Assembly: GCF_005048155.1 (NCBI RefSeq)
Contig: NZ_SUMB01000001.1
Location: forward strand, 124,001-188,000
Source: Streptomyces piniterrae
Lineage (GTDB): Bacteria > Actinomycetota > Actinomycetes > Streptomycetales > Streptomycetaceae
Direction of reading: 5' to 3'
Length of the DNA stretch: 64,000 bases
Positions within the stretch are counted from its first letter, which is position 1. Each line of letters opens with the position of its first letter. Of the stretch, positions 24,260 to 32,492 are shown in pieces. A program made the translations under genes and the position numbers. The notes under the pieces are model-generated. The model worked only from the letters and a program-made list of their open reading frames with translations. It was not told where the DNA came from and did no database searches.

Positions 24260-26896
24260 ATGTACGCACGACAGACCCCGGGCCATTCCGGGTCCGAAGG
24301 GAAAGCGAGACCGCCCGCCGGCCCGCGCCACGCACTCCCCGCAGCCCCCAAGTCCAGGAAATCCGAGGCGAATTACGGCCGCGGTCCGATGCCCCGCTCC
24401 GTGCGGGCCAAGATCGTCGCACTGCTCATGGTGCCGGTCGTCTCCCTGATCGCCATGTGGGCCTTCGCGACGGTCACCACCGCCCAGCATGTCTCCGACC
24501 TCAACCGCCTCAAGGAGATCGACACCACCCTCCTCGCGCCGATCGGTGACTACGTCAACGCCGTACAGGAGGAGCGCGGCGCCGCCGCCCGCGCCCTGAC
24601 CTCCCCGGACGCCGCACACCAGCAGACACTGCGCGACCGGCAGCGCGCCACCGACTCCGCCGCTGCCGCCCTCCGCGACGGCGTCAACGCCGGCAGCGCC
24701 GACGCCGCGACCGTCGACCCCGATCTGCCCGCCCGCATCGACACACTGATGCGCGACGCCGACCGGCTGGCCGCGCTGCGTACCCAGGACACCCACCGGA
24801 AGCCCGATCCGGACCGCACGGTCCGCGGCTACACCGACACCATCGAGCACGCCCTCGCCACCGCCGGCTCGCTGACCGGCATGGAGCAGACGGCGGACGC
24901 CTCGGAAGCCCGCGTCGTCCTGGAACTCTCCCGGGCCCGTGAGGCGATCTCCCGCGAGGACGCGGCCCTCGGCGCCGCCCAGGCCGCCGGACGGATGTCC
25001 CGCGACCGGTTCGACTCCTTCACCGGCTCCGTGCACACCCAGCGCGCCCTGTTCACCGCCGCCGTCGACGACCTGCGCCCCGCCGACGCCGCCGCCTACC
25101 GCCGGATCCTCAACGGCCCCGCCTACCGCGAACTGCGCGCCGCCGAGGACTCCGTGCGGGACGCCGGCGCGGGCACCCGCGCCGCCACCGCCGTCCCCGC
25201 CGCCCGCTGGAGCGAGGCGAGCGGCACGGTCCTGGGCGAGCTGCGCACCGCCCAGAAGGACGCGAGCACCGGAGCGGCCCGGCGCGCCGACCCGCTGTCG
25301 CTCGACGTCCTGGGCGGATCGGGACTCGCCGTGGTCCTGGGCCTGGCCGGCGTACTGCTCTCCCTCCTCATCTCGGTCAAGATCGGCCGATGGCTCGTCG
25401 TCGAGCTGGAGGAACTGCGCAACTCCGCGCTGCGGGTCGCCGGCCGCGATCTGCCCGAGTCCATGCGCCGGCTGCACGCGGGCAAGCCCGTCGACATCGA
25501 CGCCGTCGCACCGCTTCCCGCACCCGGCACAGGACGCGACGAAGTCGGGCAGGTGGGCGAGGCCCTGGTGGCCGTGTACCGCGCCGCGCTCAAGGCGGCG
25601 GCCGAACGCGCCGAGGCATTGCACGGCATCTCCGGCGTCTATGTCAGCCTCGCCCGGCGCAGCCAACTGCTGCTGCACCGCCAGCTCGCCCTGCTGGACA
25701 CCATGGAACGCCGTACCGAGGACCCGGCGGAACTGGAGGACCTCTTCCGGCTGGACCACCTCACCACCCGTATGCGGCGGCACGCGGAGAGCCTGATCAT
25801 CCTCTCCGGCGCCGCCCCCGGCCGCGGCTGGCGCAATCCCGTGCCGCTGCTGGACGTGGTGCGCGCGGCCGTAGCGGAGGTCGAGGACTTCCAGCGGGTC
25901 GAGATCCACGCGGTCGCCGACGAACGGCTGGCCGGCGCTGCGGTGGCGGACTGCACCCATCTGCTGGCCGAACTGGTCGAGAACGCCGTGATGTTCTCGC
26001 CCCCGCACACCAAGGTGCAGGTCCGCGCCGAGCGGGTGGGCACCGGCATCGCCCTGGAGATCCAGGACCGCGGGCTCGGCATGGGCAAGGAGGCGCTCGA
26101 CGAGGCCAACCGCCGTATCCGGGACGCCGACGAGATCGACCTGCTGGACACCGAACAGCTCGGCCTCTTCGTGGTCAACCGCCTCGCCCACCGCCAGCAG
26201 GTCAAGGTGACGCTCCAGCCGTCGGTGTACGGCGGCGTCACCGCCGTCGTGCTGGTCCCCGACGCGCTGCTGGCCCAGGGGAGCGACGAGGATCCGGCGG
26301 CCCCCGGGGCGGAGGACGAGGCCGGGGCGCTGTTCCACCGTCCGCGGCCGGCCACCCGCCGGGCGCTCGGCTCCGTGCCGCGACCGCTGCCCGCACTGCC
26401 ACCCGCACCGCCGGAGCCGCCCATGGAACGGGAAGCACCCGAAGCCCCCGAAGCCGCGCCGATCACACCGTCCGCCACGCCGTTGGAGGCCGAGGCCCTG
26501 CCGCGCCGGGTGCGCCAGGCGAACCTCGCTCCCGGACTGCAGGACACCCCGCAGGAGCAGCCCGAGTGGGTCCCGCGTACGGAGGGCACGCCGGCGCCCG
26601 GCCGTTCTCCGGAGCAGGCCCGCGCCACCATGGCGTCCCTTCGCGCCGGCTGGACCCGCGGCCGTGCCGTCGCCATGACACAGCACGAGCCACCGGCCCG
26701 GAACCCGGCCCAACCGGACGCCTCGACCGAGCCGAACAGGCCACCCGAGCCGACCGATCAGACCGATCAGACCGACCCGATCGACCCGATCGACCCGCAC
26801 CGGCCGACTCACCCAGCCGATTCGACCAATCCGGCCAACCCGGCCAACCCGGCCAACCCGACCGAGCATTCCGCACGACGAGAAGAGACCCGATGA
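24260..26896 (+). CDS. cvnA: Conservon sensor kinase CvnA (NIT-domain histidine-kinase-like)
   Basis: This 878-residue protein has a first membrane helix near residues 50-72, an extracellular helical region resembling nitrate/nitrite-sensing NIT domains, a second helix near 355-380 and a HAMP-like linker. The cytoplasmic part has LDHLTTRMRRH near 498 in place of a classical H-box, an N-box ENAVMFSP near 572, then DRGLGM and GLFVVNRLA. The C-terminal 180 residues are Pro-rich and end in short TDQ, DPI and NPA repeats. GAGGA precedes ATG 24260. The stop overlaps the cvnB start (ATGA), making it the lead component of the conservon. Confidence 0.9.
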   Translation: MYARQTPGHSGSEGKARPPAGPRHALPAAPKSRKSEANYGRGPMPRSVRAKIVALLMVPVVSLIAMWAFATVTTAQHVSDLNRLKEIDTTLLAPIGDYVNAVQEERGAAARALTSPDAAHQQTLRDRQRATDSAAAALRDGVNAGSADAATVDPDLPARIDTLMRDADRLAALRTQDTHRKPDPDRTVRGYTDTIEHALATAGSLTGMEQTADASEARVVLELSRAREAISREDAALGAAQAAGRMSRDRFDSFTGSVHTQRALFTAAVDDLRPADAAAYRRILNGPAYRELRAAEDSVRDAGAGTRAATAVPAARWSEASGTVLGELRTAQKDASTGAARRADPLSLDVLGGSGLAVVLGLAGVLLSLLISVKIGRWLVVELEELRNSALRVAGRDLPESMRRLHAGKPVDIDAVAPLPAPGTGRDEVGQVGEALVAVYRAALKAAAERAEALHGISGVYVSLARRSQLLLHRQLALLDTMERRTEDPAELEDLFRLDHLTTRMRRHAESLIILSGAAPGRGWRNPVPLLDVVRAAVAEVEDFQRVEIHAVADERLAGAAVADCTHLLAELVENAVMFSPPHTKVQVRAERVGTGIALEIQDRGLGMGKEALDEANRRIRDADEIDLLDTEQLGLFVVNRLAHRQQVKVTLQPSVYGGVTAVVLVPDALLAQGSDEDPAAPGAEDEAGALFHRPRPATRRALGSVPRPLPALPPAPPEPPMEREAPEAPEAAPITPSATPLEAEALPRRVRQANLAPGLQDTPQEQPEWVPRTEGTPAPGRSPEQARATMASLRAGWTRGRAVAMTQHEPPARNPAQPDASTEPNRPPEPTDQTDQTDPIDPIDPHRPTHPADSTNPANPANPANPTEHSARREETR

Positions 26897-27303
26897 TGAC
26901 CGGCGACCAGCACCTTTCCGGCGAACTCAACTGGCTTCTCGACGACTTGGTGTCCCGGGTACTGGAGATCCGCTACGCCGTGGTGCTCTCCGGCGACGGC
27001 CTGGCGGTCGGCGCCTCCACCGGGCTGACCCGCGACGACAGCGAGCGCTTCGCGGCGATCGCGTCCGGCTTCCACAGCCTCGCCAAGGGCGCCGGCCGGC
27101 ACTTCGCCGCCGGCCAGGTCATCCAGACCATGGTCGAGCTGGAGGGCGGCTTCCTCTTCGTCGTGGCGGCCGGCGACGGATCGTGCCTGTCGGTGTTCGG
27201 CGACGCCGAGGCCGATATCGGCCTGGTCGCCTACGAGATGGCCCGGCTGGTCAAACGGGTCGGCGCCCACCTCGGGACACCCGAGCGCGCCGGGGCGGAA
27301 TGA
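26893..27303 (+). CDS. cvnB: Conservon roadblock/LC7 protein CvnB
   Basis: The 136-residue protein is a roadblock/LC7 fold member (LSGELNWLLDDLV at the start, then VVLSGDGLAVG and AAGDGSCLSVFGDAEADIG). In characterised conservons the CvnB protein acts with the CvnD GTPase, like MglB with MglA. ATG 26893 overlaps the cvnA stop by four bases. It is close in sequence to the partial gene at the left edge of the window. Confidence 0.92.
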   Translation: MMTGDQHLSGELNWLLDDLVSRVLEIRYAVVLSGDGLAVGASTGLTRDDSERFAAIASGFHSLAKGAGRHFAAGQVIQTMVELEGGFLFVVAAGDGSCLSVFGDAEADIGLVAYEMARLVKRVGAHLGTPERAGAE

Positions 27304-27313
27304 TCGGCCGTAT

Positions 27314-27697
27314 ATGACCGACTCCACCCCGCACTGGTACGACGACGAGGCGGGGCCGATGGTCCGGCTCTACGCGATGACCGCAGGGCGGGCCCGGCCG
27401 AGCAGCGAGGCCTTCGATCTGATGGCCGTGGTGCATGCCGATTCGGGGCCCGGCCCGCTCGGCGAGGGCTCCGCGCTCTCGCCCGAGCAGTACGCGATCC
27501 TCACGCTGTGCGCCGACCGCCCCCGTCCGGTGGCCGAGGTCGCCTCCGACTCCGGACTGCCGCTCGGTGTGGTCCGGGTGCTGTTGAGCGATCTGCTGGC
27601 CGAGGGCCTGATCCATGTCAACCGCCCGGTACCGCCCGCCCAGTTGCCCGACGCGCACATTCTCAGGGAAGTGATCGATGGACTCCGCGCGCTCTGA
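27314..27697 (+). CDS. cvnC: Conservon DUF742 protein CvnC
   Basis: This 127-residue DUF742 protein contains VRLYAMTAGRARPS, the typical ILTLCADRPRPVAEVA segment and a winged-helix-like LPLGVVRVLLSDLLAEGLIHV. It is the third conserved component of Cvn systems; its biochemical role is not settled. It starts ten bases after cvnB without an obvious ribosome site and its end overlaps cvnD by 20 bases, implying coupled translation. Confidence 0.92.
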   Translation: MTDSTPHWYDDEAGPMVRLYAMTAGRARPSSEAFDLMAVVHADSGPGPLGEGSALSPEQYAILTLCADRPRPVAEVASDSGLPLGVVRVLLSDLLAEGLIHVNRPVPPAQLPDAHILREVIDGLRAL

Positions 27698-28271
27698 CTC
27701 GTTCATGGCCCTCAAGATCCTGGTGGCCGGAGGGTTCGGCGTGGGCAAGACGACCCTCGTCGGCTCGGTCAGCGAGATCCGCCCGCTCAGCACGGAGGAG
27801 CGGCTGACCGAGGCCGGACGGCCGGTCGACAGTCTCGACGGGATCCAGCACAAGACCACCACCACCGTGGCGATGGACTTCGGACGCATCACCATCCACC
27901 ACGACCTGGCGCTGTATCTCTTCGGCACGCCGGGTCAGGACCGGTTCTGGTTCCTGTGGGACGAGCTGGCCCAGGGCGCGCTCGGCGCGGTGGTGCTCGC
28001 CGACACCCGGCGGCTCGCCGACAGCTTCGCGGCGGTCGACTACTTCGAGCACCGCGGCGTCCCCTTCGTCGTGGCGGTCAACTGCTTCGAAGGCGCCCGC
28101 TCCCACCGGGCCGAGGACGTGGCAGGGGCCCTGGACCTGGACCCGGGGACCCCGGTGGTGCTGTGCGACGCCCGGGAACGGGAGTCCTGCAAGGAGGTGC
28201 TGATCCGCCTGGTGGAGCACGCGGCCTCGTCCTACGAGGCGAGGCTGGACGCCAACGCACCATCTTCGTAG
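27678..28271 (+). CDS. cvnD: Conservon small GTPase CvnD
   Basis: This 197-residue Ras-like GTPase has G1 GGFGVGKTT at residues 18-26, DFGRI and GTPGQDRFWF as switch/G3 region, VAVNCFE in place of the NKxD G4 motif, and a late CDARE. It would switch between GDP and GTP states under control of the roadblock partner. ATG 27678 lies inside cvnC. Its last 40 bases overlap the end of the convergent FAD oxidoreductase gene. It completes a four-gene conservon. Confidence 0.93.
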   Translation: MDSARSDSFMALKILVAGGFGVGKTTLVGSVSEIRPLSTEERLTEAGRPVDSLDGIQHKTTTTVAMDFGRITIHHDLALYLFGTPGQDRFWFLWDELAQGALGAVVLADTRRLADSFAAVDYFEHRGVPFVVAVNCFEGARSHRAEDVAGALDLDPGTPVVLCDARERESCKEVLIRLVEHAASSYEARLDANAPSS

Positions 28272-29404
28272 GCGAGTTGAGGACTCTCAGGACTCTCAGG
28301 GCTCTCAGGGCTCTCAGGCGTCTGGGTTTCCGGAGTCCCGTCGAGCAGTCGGCGGATGTCGCGGACCGCGGCACGGCCCGCCCGGTTGGCGCCGATGGTG
28401 CTGGCCGACGGCCCGTAGCCGACGAGGTGCACCCGCGCGTCGCGCAGCGCGCGGGTGCCGCCCATCCGGATGCCGCCGCCGGGCTCGCGCAGCCTCAGCG
28501 GCGCGAGATGGTCGATGGCGGCGCGGAATCCGGTCGCGTACAGAATCGTGTCGGCTTCGACGTCCCGCCCGTCCGCCCAGCTCACACCGCCGGGCGTAAC
28601 CTGTTCGAACATCGGCAGCCGCTCCAGCACACCACTCTCCCGGGCCCGCCGGATCGCCTCGGTCATCGGCAGCCCGGTCACACTCACCACACTCCGCGGC
28701 GGCAGCCCCTCCCTGACCCGCTGCTCGACGAGGGCGACCGCGGCCCGGCCCTGCTCCTCGCCGAACGGCCCCTCGCGGAACACCGGCGGCCGCCGTGTCA
28801 CCCAGGTCGTCGCGGCGGCGACCGGTGCGATCTCCATCAGCTGCTGTACGGCCGATGTCCCGCCACCCACCACCACGACCCGCGACCCGCGGAACGCCTC
28901 AGGACCCTCGTAACGTGAACTGTGCAGCTGACGGCCGAGGAACGTCTCCTGCCCGGGAAAGCGCGGCCAGAACGGCCGGTCCCATGTGCCGGTCGCGTTG
29001 ATCAGCGCCCGCGCCGCATAACCGCCCTCCGAGGTCTCCACCAGCAGCCGCCCTCCGGAGCCGTCCCGCACCGCGAGCACCCTCACCGGCCGGTGCACCC
29101 GCAGCCCGAAGGCCCTCTCGTAGCTGTCGAAGTACCCGCCGATCACCTCGGACGACGGCCGCCGCGGATCGGCATCCGCCAACTCCATACCCGGCAAGGC
29201 GTGCATCCCGTGCACCTTGCCGTACGTCAATGTGGGCCATCGGAACTGCCAGGCACCACCGGGCCGCGGCGAGTGATCGAGAACGACGAAATCCCGGTCG
29301 GGGACGTAACCGACCCGCTGGAGGTGAAAGGCGGCGGCCAGACCCGCCTGACCTGCGCCTATCACCACGACCTCGACTTTGCGCACCTCGCCGGTGTAGT
29401 TCAT
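28232..29404 (-). CDS. FAD-dependent flavin monooxygenase-like oxidoreductase
   Basis: The 390-residue protein has an N-terminal FAD site VVIGAGQAGLAAA, a second dinucleotide site VVVVGGGTSAVQ for NAD(P)H, and ILYATGF before the C-terminal domain. This two-Rossmann layout fits flavin-containing monooxygenases and related oxidoreductases; the substrate is unknown. ATG 29404 has only a weak GTGGAAG site. The last residues (PES repeats) are encoded by a 9-bp tandem repeat and the gene ends inside cvnD. The SsuD-like gene lies about 570 bp upstream on the same strand, with a broken gene between. Confidence 0.82.
   Translation of the reverse strand: MNYTGEVRKVEVVVIGAGQAGLAAAFHLQRVGYVPDRDFVVLDHSPRPGGAWQFRWPTLTYGKVHGMHALPGMELADADPRRPSSEVIGGYFDSYERAFGLRVHRPVRVLAVRDGSGGRLLVETSEGGYAARALINATGTWDRPFWPRFPGQETFLGRQLHSSRYEGPEAFRGSRVVVVGGGTSAVQQLMEIAPVAAATTWVTRRPPVFREGPFGEEQGRAAVALVEQRVREGLPPRSVVSVTGLPMTEAIRRARESGVLERLPMFEQVTPGGVSWADGRDVEADTILYATGFRAAIDHLAPLRLREPGGGIRMGGTRALRDARVHLVGYGPSASTIGANRAGRAAVRDIRRLLDGTPETQTPESPESPESPESPQLAYEDGALASSLAS
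28281..28325. repeat. Five 9-bp tandem repeats encoding PES units
   Basis: GGACTCTCA and close variants occur five times in a row and encode the (PES)n tail of the FAD oxidoreductase on the minus strand. The array lies just beyond the cvnD stop and probably arose by slippage. Confidence 0.7.
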
Positions 29405-29411
29405 GCTTCCA

Positions 29412-29843
29412 CTAACGCGGGGAGGGGTGACTGTCTTCCCGGCGGGATCGAGCAGGCCGGTGAACCCGGGCGGGACGGGGCGGATGGTCGACGGCCCGTG
29501 CCGCCGCGGCGTACCACCAGTCCGGCCGCGAGGGGCTGATGATCGTCGAGGTGGGCTGGTCGGGGTGGAGTCCGAGCGGGCGCAGCGCGTCGGCCCGGAC
29601 ACCCACCGAGATCCAGCCGCGCCAGCGGCCGTCAGGCCCTGGCCCACAGGCGAGGTCGTATCGGATGTCGCCGTCCTGGAACGGCATCCAGTCGATCCCG
29701 CGGTCCCGCAGTCAAGCGTGCAGTGCCGCCCCTGGGTGCGGGGCGCCCGGCAGATTCTCGTACGCGGCGATGGTGATCGTCTCGGCGCGGGGGAGTGCGG
29801 CGCGGTCGTGGTCGTGGTCGCGGTCGTGGCGGGGGCGGGGCAT
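29412..29843 (-). pseudogene. Hypothetical gene broken by a nonsense codon
   Basis: From ATG 29843 a 143-codon frame is interrupted only by TGA at 29712-29714 (codon 44). Both sides look like one protein: ETITIAAYENLPGAPHPGAALHA before and LRDRGIDWMPFQDGDIRYDL after, then VGVRADALRPLG. A Trp or Arg codon mutated to TGA would explain it. Translation could restart at ATG 29687. The family is not recognised. It sits between the FAD oxidoreductase and the SsuD-like gene on the same strand, so it may be a remnant of the same operon. Confidence 0.55.
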
Positions 29844-29978
29844 GGCGCCGATGATGCCGCGCCCCGCATGGCCTGCGCCAAGGGTTTAGGGCTTTGCCGG
29901 CCCTGACCCGATCGGACAGGCCCTCAGCGCGGTCGCATCGCGTGGACCGCCGCCCGCCCTGACCGCCGCGCTCCCCTG

Positions 29979-31184
29979 TCAGCGACCGCCCGCCACCAAC
30001 AGCGGCGCCCCTCCGGGCGCGGACGCCGGGCGGCCGTTGGCGGCCGGTACGCCCTTGAGAGGCGACGGGACCGGGTCCAGCAGGCCGCGGGCGGCGAGCT
30101 CCGGGCGAACGCCCTCGCCGAACCAGTAGGCCTCTTCCATGTGTGGATAGCCGGAGAGGACGAAGTGGTCGATGCCCAGGGCGTGATACTCCTCGATCCG
30201 GTCGGCCACCTCGGCATGGCTGCCGACCAGTGCGGTGCCCGCCCCGCCGCGGACGAGCCCGACGCCCGCCCACAGATTGGGTGCGATCTCCAGCTTGTCG
30301 CGCGAGCCGCCGTGCAGTGCCAGCATCCGCTGCTGGCCCACCGACTCGCTTCTGCCCAGGGCCTGTTGGGCTGCCGCGACGGTGTCCGGATCGAGATCGT
30401 CGAGCAGCCGGCCGGCGGTCGCCCAGGCGTCCTTGGCGGAGTCCCGCGAGATGGTGTGCAGCCGGATGCCGAAGCGGACCGTACGGCCCTCCTGCTCGGC
30501 CAGCCCCCGGATCCAGTCGATCTTCTGCTTGACCTGCTCGGGCGGCTCGCCCCAGGTGAGATACACATCCGCGTTCCGGGCGGCGACCGGCCCCGCGGCC
30601 GCCGACGAACCACCGAAGAAGACCTGCGGCAGCGGGTCCGGCGGCAGTGCCGTCAGGCCGCCCTCGACCTGGTAGTGATCGCCCTGGAAGTCGAACGGCT
30701 CGCCGCTCCACACGCCCCGTACGACCTGGAGGAACTCATCCGTACGGGCATAGCGTCGATCGTGGTCCAGATGATCGCCGAACCGCTTCTGCTCGGTCGA
30801 GTCGCCGCCGGTGACCACGTTCAGCAGCAGCCGCCCGCGCGAGATCCGCTGATAGGTCGCGGCCATCTGCGCGGCCAGCACCGGCGAGATCACCCCGGGC
30901 CGGAACGCGACCAGGAACTTCAGCCGCTCGGTGACCTGGGTGAGCGCCACCGTCGTCAGCCAGGCGTCCTCGCACCAGGTGCCGGTCGGCGTGAGTACCG
31001 CCTCGAACCCCAACTGCTCGGCGGCCTTGGCGATTTGGGCCAGATACTCGATGTCCGGTGCCCGCACCCCCGTGACCGGCGTGATGCGGTCGCGCCGGAT
31101 GCCGCCGTCCGTGTAGGCGTGCCGGTCGACGAGCGTCCGCCCGTCGCCGCCGGTCGGCAGAAACCAATGCAGCTGTACGGGCAT
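29979..31184 (-). CDS. ssuD: FMNH2-dependent alkanesulfonate monooxygenase-like (LLM class)
   Basis: The 401-residue protein begins MPVQLHWFLPTGGDGR and has GRLLLNVVTGGD and the YLTWGEPP region of SsuD, a luciferase-like monooxygenase that releases sulfite from alkanesulfonates using reduced flavin from a partner reductase. It is about 20 residues longer than E. coli SsuD. AAAGG is the nearest ribosome-site match before ATG 31184. No ssuABC or ssuE genes adjoin it. A sulfur-type leader peptide 155 bp upstream indicates control by sulfur or cysteine status. Activity on other sulfur compounds is possible. Confidence 0.85.
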   Translation of the reverse strand: MPVQLHWFLPTGGDGRTLVDRHAYTDGGIRRDRITPVTGVRAPDIEYLAQIAKAAEQLGFEAVLTPTGTWCEDAWLTTVALTQVTERLKFLVAFRPGVISPVLAAQMAATYQRISRGRLLLNVVTGGDSTEQKRFGDHLDHDRRYARTDEFLQVVRGVWSGEPFDFQGDHYQVEGGLTALPPDPLPQVFFGGSSAAAGPVAARNADVYLTWGEPPEQVKQKIDWIRGLAEQEGRTVRFGIRLHTISRDSAKDAWATAGRLLDDLDPDTVAAAQQALGRSESVGQQRMLALHGGSRDKLEIAPNLWAGVGLVRGGAGTALVGSHAEVADRIEEYHALGIDHFVLSGYPHMEEAYWFGEGVRPELAARGLLDPVPSPLKGVPAANGRPASAPGGAPLLVAGGR

Positions 31185-31338
31185 GTCAGCCGGCCTTTCC
31201 GTAGCTGCGCGGCGCCGTAGTCGACGACGGCAGATCACTGTTGAAGCGGGGATCGACGTAGCGGGGGTCGACGTGGAAGCGGGATCGACGAGCGACCCGA
31301 AGAGGCGAGGTGAGCCGAGCGGAGCGCGCGAAAAGGCG

Positions 31339-31422
31339 TCAGCGGCCGCGGCGACACGCGGCGGAGGCCACCCGCAGCAGGTCGATGTGACCGCGCGTGA
31401 TGAGCAGGGCTGACGTGGGCAT
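31339..31422 (-). CDS. Sulfur-metabolism leader peptide (27 aa)
   Basis: ATG 31422 opens a 27-codon frame containing TRGHIDLLRVASA followed by ACRRGR and a stop at 31339. RGHIDLLRVAS is the hallmark of the short putative leader peptides found before sulfur-assimilation genes in Streptomyces; one cysteine codon lies near the end. Stalling there when cysteinyl-tRNA is scarce would be a way to control the downstream ssuD-like gene. TACGTT lies seven bases before the ATG, so the mRNA is probably leaderless. The 154 bp to ssuD is where an attenuator would be expected. Confidence 0.82.
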   Translation of the reverse strand: MPTSALLITRGHIDLLRVASAACRRGR

Positions 31423-31429
31423 GTGGCCG

Positions 31430-31459
31430 AACGTAGCGGTGCGCTCCGAGACGGGTCAA
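31430..31459 (-). promoter_or_regulatory. Promoter of the leader peptide / ssuD unit
   Basis: On the minus strand TTGACC (31454-31459) and TACGTT (31430-31435) are separated by 18 bp, a good housekeeping-sigma match. Transcription would begin at or within a base or two of the leader ATG. Confidence 0.6.
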
Positions 31460-31615
31460 ACGTCGTCTCGGCCGGTGGACCTTTGTTGCACGGGGATTGC
31501 GGCGGCTGTTGCACGGGTATTGCGGCGGCCGTTTGCCGGGGCCGCGGCACCACATGGGGGTGCGCCACAGCCTGGCGTCTGTGGCGCACCCGGTGGGTGG
31601 GGTTGATCCGGGGGG

Positions 31616-32332
31616 CTACCCGACGCGCTCGATCCGGGCGTTGCGAATCAGGAACTTGCCCGCTTCACGCACTTCCTCGAACGCCGCGTTGTTGAGCAGT
31701 ACGCAGCTGCCCGACGTCGAAGTGACCTCCACGGTGGTCGACTTGTCGTTGTCCAGGTTGGTCACCTTCAGCTTGGTGCCTGCGGGGAACTCGCCACTGG
31801 AGGCGGCCGGGGCGCCGCCCTCGCCGGAGAGGGTCACCGTCGACCCTGGGCAGACGACATCGCCGCTCGGCGCCGCGGATCCGGAGCCCGAGCCGGCGTC
31901 CGAGCCGGCGTCAGCGTCCGAGCCGGAGCCGGGCGCCTGGTCGCCGGCTGCGGGCGGGGCCTCCGCATTGGCGTCACCGCCCTCTTCGGCACCGCCACCG
32001 CCGCCCTCTTCGGCACCGCCACCGCCGCCGTCTTCAGCAGCGCCGCCGCCACCGCCGCCATCGCTCGCGCAGCCGGCGGCTTTCTGCTGCACCTCGATCT
32101 GCTTGATCACGGCCTGCCGGTTGGCTATTCGGGCGGCCGACTGGGCGTCGGGGTTGGCCTGTTGCTCGGCGATGAACTTCTGGTTGTTGCTCAGTGCGGT
32201 GGCCAACCCGTCGCACGCCGCGGACGCCTGGCTGGTGCCCGTGGTGACAATGGCGATGCCACCGACCAGCGACGCGGCGCTGGCGACGAGGGCGATTTTC
32301 GTACCCTTCCCGACTCTTCTCTTGCGGGACAT
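31616..32332 (-). CDS. Secreted protein with Gly/Glu-rich linker
   Basis: This 238-residue protein starts with a basic signal (MSRKRRVGKGTK) and a hydrophobic segment ending near SQASA, so it is exported. Residues 90-155 are a low-complexity linker with three AEEGGGGG/AEDGGGGG-like repeats and Ser/Ala/Asp runs. The C-terminal 75 residues include FPAGTKLKVTNLDNDKSTTV, which resembles the start of RlpA/expansin-type double-psi barrels, but the catalytic Asp region is not evident. Three cysteines may form disulfides. AGGAG precedes ATG 32332. Function is unknown. Confidence 0.7.
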   Translation of the reverse strand: MSRKRRVGKGTKIALVASAASLVGGIAIVTTGTSQASAACDGLATALSNNQKFIAEQQANPDAQSAARIANRQAVIKQIEVQQKAAGCASDGGGGGGAAEDGGGGGAEEGGGGGAEEGGDANAEAPPAAGDQAPGSGSDADAGSDAGSGSGSAAPSGDVVCPGSTVTLSGEGGAPAASSGEFPAGTKLKVTNLDNDKSTTVEVTSTSGSCVLLNNAAFEEVREAGKFLIRNARIERVG

Positions 32333-32480
32333 CCATGACTCCTGTCCTCGACTGTAGAACCCCGGGGGAGCGGGTTCGGTTGCAGGCGAGTACGTCGAGG
32401 ACGGCAGGCCCGCTCATCCCCACCGCGAACTTGTCGGTGGATGACAAAGCGCCGCCGTCGATCGTCGTGAGCAGCTGCTC

Positions 32481-32486
32481 TACGAT
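32481..32486 (+). promoter_or_regulatory. -10 box for leaderless transcription of the DJ-1 gene
   Basis: TACGAT ends six bases before ATG 32493 and no ribosome site is present, so the mRNA probably begins at the start codon. Confidence 0.5.
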
Positions 32487-32492
32487 GCGCGG

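Noticed and set aside
23351..26869. 1172-codon frame antisense to the MHYT gene and cvnA
   Set aside because: Shadow of the GC-rich kinase gene; its repeats mirror the TDQ/DPI repeats of cvnA.
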